Source of the DNA: Cryptomeria japonica
Taxonomy: Eukaryota; Streptophyta; Pinopsida; Cupressales; Cupressaceae
DNA: 64,000 bases
Direction of reading: 5' to 3'
NCBI RefSeq assembly: GCF_030272615.1
Contig: NC_081412.1
Coordinates: forward strand, 479,740,657 to 479,804,656
Shown here: positions 57,606 to 64,000 of the stretch, in pieces
How positions within the stretch are numbered: the first letter of the stretch is position 1
How the letters are laid out: every line of letters starts with the position of its first letter
The notes under the pieces: generated by a model
The model's database searches: none
The model's input: only the letters and a program-made list of their open reading frames with translations
What the model was told of the DNA's origin: nothing
Position numbers and translations under genes: made by a program

Positions 57606-59520
57606 CCTAAATTACTCATTGAATATATATAAATTAGTCCTTATTACTATATATATATATGAAAGTGTATACATGTATATATGTATACTTATATGTATTT
57701 TATTTACACATACGTATGCATATATACATTATATATAATTGTGTATCTTGACAAATGGTAATCAAAACAATATCGAAAATATCATGATTTTGACATTTGA
57801 AATTGCATGTCATCGAATTGATTAAGGAGATCAAGCTCAAGACACAAACTAACCCTTAGGTCTAAGTTGACATATAAAGTCACTTCAAATTCAGTTCATA
57901 CATACTAGACAAAAAAATTCAGGATAAAGCATCTAAGGTTTGCCTAAGGAAAACTTATCCTTTTGTGAGTGTGTACATAGAGTCAAATGAAAGCCTTGTC
58001 TGTTCTTGTGTCTGCATCCCTCTCTCCAATGATACTCTCCCTCTACTCGCAAAGGGCGGTTGTTGTATCCTACAGCCAACTTAGATTCACAACTATAGTT
58101 AGGCCATACATAGAACCAATTCCAATATAATAAACATCGAAGCATTAATCACATTCATTGATCATAAGAGGTATGCCATTTGTTTCATGAAATCTCATTG
58201 GAAACAACTATTTGATGCAATTCCACATCTAGTTATATATTCACCTCAAAATTATTATGCAAGTAAGAAAACATTATCATTACCATGAGCGGTGTAATAG
58301 TGATGCCCCACTTTTCTTTGTAACAATCAACTTTTGGAATTGGAAGAAACAACTACCAAATCATCTAAGGGATTGAGACACAAAATTCAAGAACATTCTT
58401 GTATGATAAGAAAACATGCACAATTCTTCCTCATCAATGTTAAAATATACAATATATAAGAACTAGGACATAAAATGGGAAATACAATAAAATGTGCAAT
58501 GAATGACATCCAATGTATAGCTTCTAATATTAAAATTAAGAAACTATTATTTGTTGAGTAATGAAATTGGAAAGAAAAATTGAGAATTATGAGAGGAACA
58601 ACATGGTGTCTTCTTCATAAGAGAAAACTTTTTCCTAGGTAAATATATGTTATCCTTAGGTATAACCTTTGACTAAGCTTTGAGGGGTGTAGGTGCAAAC
58701 CTCTAAAAGTGTGTTGTCTACTAAGAATAACAAACATTTAACATATAATATGATTTATATAAACACATTATTTGTGAAATTAACATCAATACAACAATTT
58801 TCTATATATAAACTTATACAAGATAAATTATTAAATATAAACTTGTACAAAATGTTTAGAAAAAGTAATCCATAAATTTAAATAAAATAAATTTATACAT
58901 AATATACATAAGATTTTAGAAAATATAAATTACTAAAATTAAATTTATTCAAGAAATATCCAAAATTTTAGGGAAATCAAATAGATTGTCATTTAATAAG
59001 CACTAGTAAGATGTATGCAAAAAGACTCAATCATCTATTATTAAGTGTTGCTATGACTATTTATTGTGTTGATGAATAACATATAATATGGTTGTTATGT
59101 AAGACAATAACTGTTGGTTTGTTGACAAGGTGATATTTAAGTTTGAGATAATGTAAAATACATATTTGACATAATTAATGTTATATGATCATCAAAGTAT
59201 TCATTACACTGATATGCATAATTATGCCAATAGGAATAACTCTACAATGAAACCACCATTCTTATTCGTGAAAAAAAGCAAAAAATATATGATTGTTGTT
59301 TTCTTCCTTATCCAATAAAAAATGACAAATTTCCTTTCATTGTAGACGGTTGTTTAAATGTATTTTTTTAAAATTATTTTGCTAATTGTTTAGAAGGTAG
59401 ATTTTTTATTTTATTTTTATGGGATTGTTGTACACATAATCTTTATCTTGAGTTTTTAAGAAAAAGAGCAAATGGCTGGACTAGATAAAGATTACTTTCT
59501 CTACTTTTATTTTATTTTTT
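57606..59520. other. AT-rich intergenic DNA
   Basis: No gene is seen. There is an alternating AT/ATGTAT microsatellite region at about 57645-57735, and short frames only. The stretch 58700-58960 is extremely A-rich on the plus strand. Confidence 0.55.
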
Positions 59521-60170
59521 AAGTGGAACAGAGCAATAAATAGCCATTCCAAACAACCAAGTATACCAAAATAAGATGGGAAGTGGAAGGAAGCAATATA
59601 TAACCATTCCAAGTAATCAAGTACGCCATAATAAGATGGTTAGTGGAAGGAAGCAACATATAACCATTCCATGCAAATAATTACCCCAAAATAAGATGGT
59701 AAGTGGAAGGAAGCAATATATAATCATTCCAAGCAACCCAATATGCCAAAATAAGATACTAAGTGGGAGTATGCAACATATAACCATTCCAAACAATCAT
59801 GTGCGCCATAATAAGATGGTAAGTGGAAGGAAACAACATATAACCATTCGAAGAAACCCAGTACACCAAAATATGATGATAAGTGGAAGGAAGCAACATG
59901 TAACCATTCCAAGCAACCAATACGCCAAAATAAGATGGTTAGTGGAAGGAAGCAACACATAACCATTCCAAACAACCAAGTACGCCACAATAAGATGGTA
60001 ACTGGAAGGAAGCAACATATAACCATTCCCAACAACCAAATACACCAAAATAAAATGAAACGTAGAAAGAAGCAACATATAACCATTCCAAACAACCAAA
60101 TAGACCATAATAAAATGACAAACGAAAGAAAGCAAAATATAACCATTCCAAACAACCGAGTATGCCAAAT
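59521..60170. repeat. 60-bp minisatellite, about 11 copies
   Basis: Units are almost exactly 60 bases and read GGAAGGAAGCAACATATAAC, CATTCC, AACAACCAAGTACGCCA, AAATAAGATGGTAAGT in order with few changes. Eleven units stack with at most one-base shifts. Because the period is a multiple of three, several frames stay open over hundreds of bases on both strands, but these are not genes. The array ends about 75 bases from the SAUR stop codon, so it may lie in or just after its 3' UTR. Confidence 0.9.
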
Positions 60171-60243
60171 CCCACACCCTCAAGTATATACACTTTCCCA
60201 AAACTCAGAAAAAAAAACATAGATTTGATCTCCCAAAACACCC

Positions 60244-60720
60244 TCAATGCACCACTACAGTCTTAGCAGCATTAAAAGAAATGGAAGCAGAACCAGATCG
60301 ACAGGAGCTCCTCTTGGATGTCAATGAAGTATACCGAGAAGATTCAGAAGCTTTGCCCCCCAAATCCTTCAACCCATTAATGATCTCCTCAAACTGAAGC
60401 GGATCACAGGGAAGAGTAAGAAGCCCTGTGTGATAATCAAACCCAAATTCCTCTTCCGCCATGCGAAGCAGATCTTTAAAAACTGGGTGTTTCAGATAAT
60501 CCAGAGGAATAACAAAGCGCCTCCTTTTTCGCTCCTCTTTGGCGGCGTAAACCGCAACATGACCCTCACAAACATCTGTGGGAACAATCTTTTCATCCCG
60601 CCGCCTTTTCTCTCCATCTTCTTCAGCAGATCGGCGGCGCAATTTGAAGGAGAGGATCTGCTTGAAACTCCTCAGTCTCTGCAACTTCTTGGTGACCTGC
60701 CTTATTTGGCTTCTCTCCAT
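60244..60720 (-). CDS. SAUR family protein (small auxin-up RNA)
   Basis: This is an intact intronless 158-codon gene. The auxin-inducible SAUR domain lies at about residues 45-118, with VCEGHVAVYAAKEERKRRRF, VIPLDYLKHPVFKDLLRMAE, EEFGFDYHTGLLTLPCDPLQ and FEEIINGLK. The N-terminus (residues 1-45) is very basic (RQVTKKLQRLRSFKQIL), and the C-terminus is Ser-rich (SRYTSLTSKRSSCRSGSASI). Most SAURs are 90-150 residues, so this is a longer form like those of the SAUR group with basic N-terminal extensions. SAURs inhibit PP2C.D phosphatases and so promote proton-pump-driven cell expansion, or act in other growth responses; which applies here cannot be told. The start at 60720 is the first ATG giving the conserved basic leader. 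It is the only intact host gene in the window. Confidence 0.93.
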   Translation of the reverse strand: MERSQIRQVTKKLQRLRSFKQILSFKLRRRSAEEDGEKRRRDEKIVPTDVCEGHVAVYAAKEERKRRRFVIPLDYLKHPVFKDLLRMAEEEFGFDYHTGLLTLPCDPLQFEEIINGLKDLGGKASESSRYTSLTSKRSSCRSGSASISFNAAKTVVVH

Positions 60721-60990
60721 TGCCCTGTCTTTTGTGCAGGCAAATTAGAATTTGGGGAAGCTTGGAATGGTGAAATTGATGGATCAGGGGAGGAATAATT
60801 ATACCCAATTGTGAAATTTAATGGATCTGAAGCATTGAGGTTGTGCGGAATTCCCGGAAGAGATTTGTGCCAGGGCTTGAAAAGCGGGGTAAGAGACATT
60901 TTTTTGTTGGATTTTTGGTCTGCATTTGGGCCACTCTTGTCTGATATCTAACGGCCCTTGTTCTTGCTCTTGACTGTTAGTGATTCAATT
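60721..60990 (-). promoter_or_regulatory. Putative SAUR promoter region
   Basis: On the minus strand a TATA-like TATAATTA lies at 60804-60797, about 80 bases before the ATG. A canonical auxin response element TGTCTC lies at 60898-60893. A TGTCTG half-site is on the plus strand at 60939-60944. These match expectations for an auxin-induced SAUR, but six-base sites occur by chance. Confidence 0.45.
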
Positions 60991-61299
60991 CATACAGCTC
61001 ATTCCCTTTGTCGCCATGATTGAAAACTTTGGTCTATGATTCAATTCAATCGGGTAGATTGTATGCCTAATTTGGGTTATGGAACTTTTTTCCTGTTTTT
61101 TTTCTCTTTTTGGATTGTTTAGATGGGGAGGTACTTGGGTATATCTTGTGCCTTTTTTAAACATGGGTATATGAGGAATTGTAAATAACTATTAAGTATG
61201 ATCAATTATGTTTCCGAGGGTATTTTAGTCTTAGAATTACTTTAAAATTGTTGAGATTTTAATCATAGGTAGATCGGGTCAAGTTGTCAAAATACACAT

Positions 61300-61755
61300 A
61301 TGATGGTTGTAGGTTCGATTCTTTTGAATTTATATGTGCATGGGTGAAGGGCAATTCATGCGAATGATAGTTATAGTGGTGTGTGCTCGGACTTAATAGA
61401 AATGATGGTTGCAAGTTTGATTCTCTTGAGATTACTTATGTATGGGTGAAAGGCAATTCACGCGAATTAAAGTCATAATGGTGTGTGTTCGGACTTTGCT
61501 TCACGAGTCCCGCCAAATATTGGTTGTAGGTTCGATTCTTTTCAATTTACTTACGCATGGGTGAAGGGAAATTCATGCGAATGAAAGTTATAGTGGTGTG
61601 TGCTAGGACTTTGATTCATGAGTCCCACCATATGTTGGTTGTAGGTTCGATTATCTTAGTAGCACATGGGTGAGGGGCAATTCATGTGAATGAAGGTTAT
61701 AGTGGTGTGTGTCAGGACTTTGCTTCACGAGTCCCACCAAGTATTGATTCCTCTG
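61300..61755 (+). repeat. Four-unit tandem repeat with tRNA B-box-like sequence
   Basis: Units start with GGTTGTAGGTTCGATTC or a variant at 61304, 61407, 61522 and 61637, spaced 103, 115 and 115 bases. Each continues with GGGTGAAGGGCAATTCATGC, GAATGAAAGTTATAGTGGTG, TGTG(C/T)(T/C)(C/A)GGACTT, and in units 2-4 CACGAGTCCC. GGTTCGATTC matches the RNA polymerase III B box. The array ends CCTCTGTTAAAAAATAAAA, like a SINE tail. No A box is obvious. Confidence 0.5.
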
Positions 61756-61879
61756 TTAAAAAATAAAATCATTTAGATTAGTGTAAATTGTCATTATGTT
61801 GTATTTAATATTTTGATTGTTTACATGAAATCCACTTTTAATGTATATAATTGGTTTGTTGAGCACAATATACTAGCAA

Positions 61880-62627
61880 TTTAACTCAACATACTATAGA
61901 CTTAAGTTTTCCTTTTTATATAAATTTTATTTGAAAGAAAAAGAAAGTACAAGCTTATAGGGATGAATTTTTTGTATATACCTAATGTACTTTTTGATGG
62001 ATGAAGAATACAAAAGTTATATATCATTATTACACTCAAATCAACTTCAAATGAAATTATCACTTTCAATTATAGGAGATATGATAGGAAGCTGAGAAGA
62101 TATTTTAGTTGAGCAATGAAGTCTTAAGATTTTTTAGTTGTACAATCAATAAGCTTTTTAGTTTTAGGTATATCTAATTTGAAGAGAGATATTTTTAATA
62201 TTATTGTAGGGAGGATATTTTTGGTCTAATGGATAAAGAATAGATAAGGGACATGTCCCTTATCTATTCTTTATCCATTAGACAATAAAAATCTTCCATA
62301 CAATAATATAAAAAATTTTTGCCTTCAAAATTAAATACACTTAAAAATTATTGTACATCTAAAAAACCTTATAATTCATTTCACAACTAGAATATATTCT
62401 CATCTACCTATATCATATCTCCCATAATTGAAAGTGAAGATTTTATTCAAAGTTAATTTGAAATGTAGAAAATGATATTTAACTTCTCTATTCTCTATCA
62501 ATCAAAAATATGAAAAAATTCATCCATATAATCTTGTAATGTCTTTCTCTTTCAAATCATTTTTCAATTAAGGAATATATAATGTAAAGTATGTAATTTG
62601 AGGGAAAAGATTCTTTTTTTAATCTTG
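61880..62627. repeat. Long spacer-free inverted repeat (hairpin element)
   Basis: The two halves are imperfect reverse complements around an axis at 62253/62254. The central 60 bases (62224-62283) form a perfect palindrome with ACATGT at the centre. Outer matches include TTTGAAAGAAAAAGAAAG (about 61932) against CTTTCTCTTTCAAA (about 62545), and TCACTTTCAATTATAGGAGA (about 62061) against TCTCCCATAATTGAAAGTGA (about 62418). Total length is about 750 bases. It could be a foldback or MITE-type element or a source of small RNAs. No coding sequence. Confidence 0.8.
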
Positions 62628-64000
62628 TGGGAAGAGGATTTTCTTTTGGTAACTTTTAGCCATAGATAATATAGGAGAGACTAAGTCAAGTAAACATTCT
62701 CATCAACAACCAATTAATCATTTTGTTCATATGAGAGTTACTTTTATTGTGGTATCGTTCCATTGGATAATATATATTGTCATAGAAAAAGCATTCCAAC
62801 TCATGGGATTAATTTATTTCATGTAGACATGAAGATTTCTTAGTTGTAGAATCAATTTCAAGGTGCCTATTATTAAAGATTTTCTTTAAAAGATATTAAA
62901 TTCAAGTTTTAAAAAAATTAATCAAATAAAATTATTATTTGAAATAGGTCACATAAAAAATAATCATGTGATTGTGTACATAGTTGGACCAAAAAAATTA
63001 ACAAGTTATAATTCATTTTTTTCTTTGCATTTAAAAGTATCTTTGTATGTGAAGGGATGTTAATGCGAGGAATTTTTATGTTGATGTTTGGAGACTTTAG
63101 ACTCTAGTTTTCTCCCATTAACATTAGGTAAAGGGAATCCAATGCCTCATCCGATTCTTTCAAATGTATATTGATTGGCTCTAATTCTTCTATTTGATAA
63201 AAGGAAATATGTGCAATAATAATGTTATTTGAGAACAGGAAGAGGAATCGGCCTAGTAAAATTCATAATTCGTGGATAATAGCCATGAAGGGCTCCCTCA
63301 CCATTAATTTTGATGTCTTGGAATTTAGGAAGAATGTCTCTACTACCAAGGAAGGAGCTTGATTTTTTATTTTTTGGATACCAAACTCTCCTTGGAAGAT
63401 TTATTTTCCTAGAGAATATGGAAATATGAACTTAACTCTTGTGACGTTTTAAGAAAATGACATCTATGCACTTGCAGTACCATACAATTGACTAAATAAA
63501 AATCCTACTATGAATTGTGCCATAAAGTGAAATTAGGATAAATTCATTTCCCATGTTGACCCCTTAGAGGAAAGAAATGCAAATTATCATATCTACAAAT
63601 ATTAGCAACATAACATGCACACTAGCACTTAGGAAGAAAGAATTAAGAATAAGACAAAATAACATGAGTAAAATCCATATGGTAAGAAACCCCACCCTTT
63701 GAAACACCAAACCAATATATTATTTAGCAACAAGAATAGTTGCAATACACTTGAAAACTTAATGCCTTAACATGGAGATCAACACCTTGATCTTGTAGAA
63801 GGAACTTAATAGGGAATGAAAAATCCTCAATATCTCCATTTGAAGCCCCTAATATATAAACTAAAGAAGGCTCAAAAAACTATCGAAAGAAATTATCACG
63901 GGCCTAGACAAGGTTTCAAATATTGTGTTTATAATTCTCACAACCCACACCCATTTGGATTCATTATATCATTCACCTCCTTTATAAAGATGATCTATGA
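62628..64000. other. Unassigned AT-rich DNA
   Basis: I see no gene, RNA or defined repeat here. Frames are short and without recognisable motifs. Confidence 0.5.

Noticed and set aside
59696-60247. Several long ORFs on both strands
   Set aside because: They are produced by the 60-bp minisatellite, whose period is a multiple of three.
61304-61325. tRNA gene
   Set aside because: Only a B-box-like T-arm sequence is present, and no cloverleaf can be drawn around it.

Overview
The window is nuclear DNA from a plant with a large, retrotransposon-rich genome. I infer a conifer or another gymnosperm, but the sequence does not prove it. The evidence for a plant is long LTR elements of several families, plant-type primer binding sites, and one intact intronless SAUR (auxin-responsive) gene. 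Nothing in the window is bacterial. Almost all long reading frames lie inside transposable elements and are broken by stops and frameshifts. The SAUR gene at 60244-60720 (minus) is the only host gene I can support.

About 2.6-49.8 kb is a stack of nested LTR retrotransposons that can be dated by order of insertion. The oldest layer (G0, minus strand, Ty3/gypsy, tRNA-iMet-type primer site) runs from its 5' LTR at 48088-49776 down to about 2640. A 2.1 kb unidentified insert (42851-44965) and a 38.9 kb block (3490-42395) both interrupt its reverse transcriptase. The 38.9 kb block is element A, a plus-strand Tat-lineage gypsy element. Copia element B (minus, 5078-32738) interrupts A just after its first ORF. 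B is itself split between gag and protease by element C (plus, 9945-28658, 18.7 kb, another Tat-lineage gypsy), and its 5' LTR carries a solo Copia LTR (30659-32147). Target-site duplications read by eye support each step: GGATC/TGATC for A, TTCTC for B, TCTTC for C, ACAAC for the solo LTR and ACCTA for the 2.1 kb insert.

Elements A and C are the most interesting part. Both carry, between integrase and 3' LTR, an antisense gene resembling plant-mobile-domain (PMD) proteins. In both, the antisense leader has plausible GT-AG intron borders, and this putative intron holds a tandem array of about 19-20 bp units. In C an array of the same unit (core AGCGCTATTG/AGCGCTTTTG) also lies in the sense leader after the 5' LTR, again between plausible splice sites, so the element is flanked by mirror-image arrays with the same orientation relative to each transcript. 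I propose that the PMD gene and the arrays form one regulatory module. That is inference.

To the right, 50361-57600 is an independent non-autonomous Copia element (D, TSD TTAAC) with gag, a damaged protease and a displaced block of zinc knuckles, and without integrase, reverse transcriptase or RNase H. From 57.6 to 64 kb lies the non-LTR part: an 11-copy 60-bp minisatellite directly downstream of the SAUR gene, the SAUR gene with auxin-response-like sites upstream, a short tandem array with tRNA B-box-like sequence, and a long spacer-free inverted repeat (about 61880-62627) with a 60-bp perfect palindrome at its centre. The left edge (1-2.6 kb) holds a truncated Copia-type LTR and unassigned, probably transposon-derived DNA.
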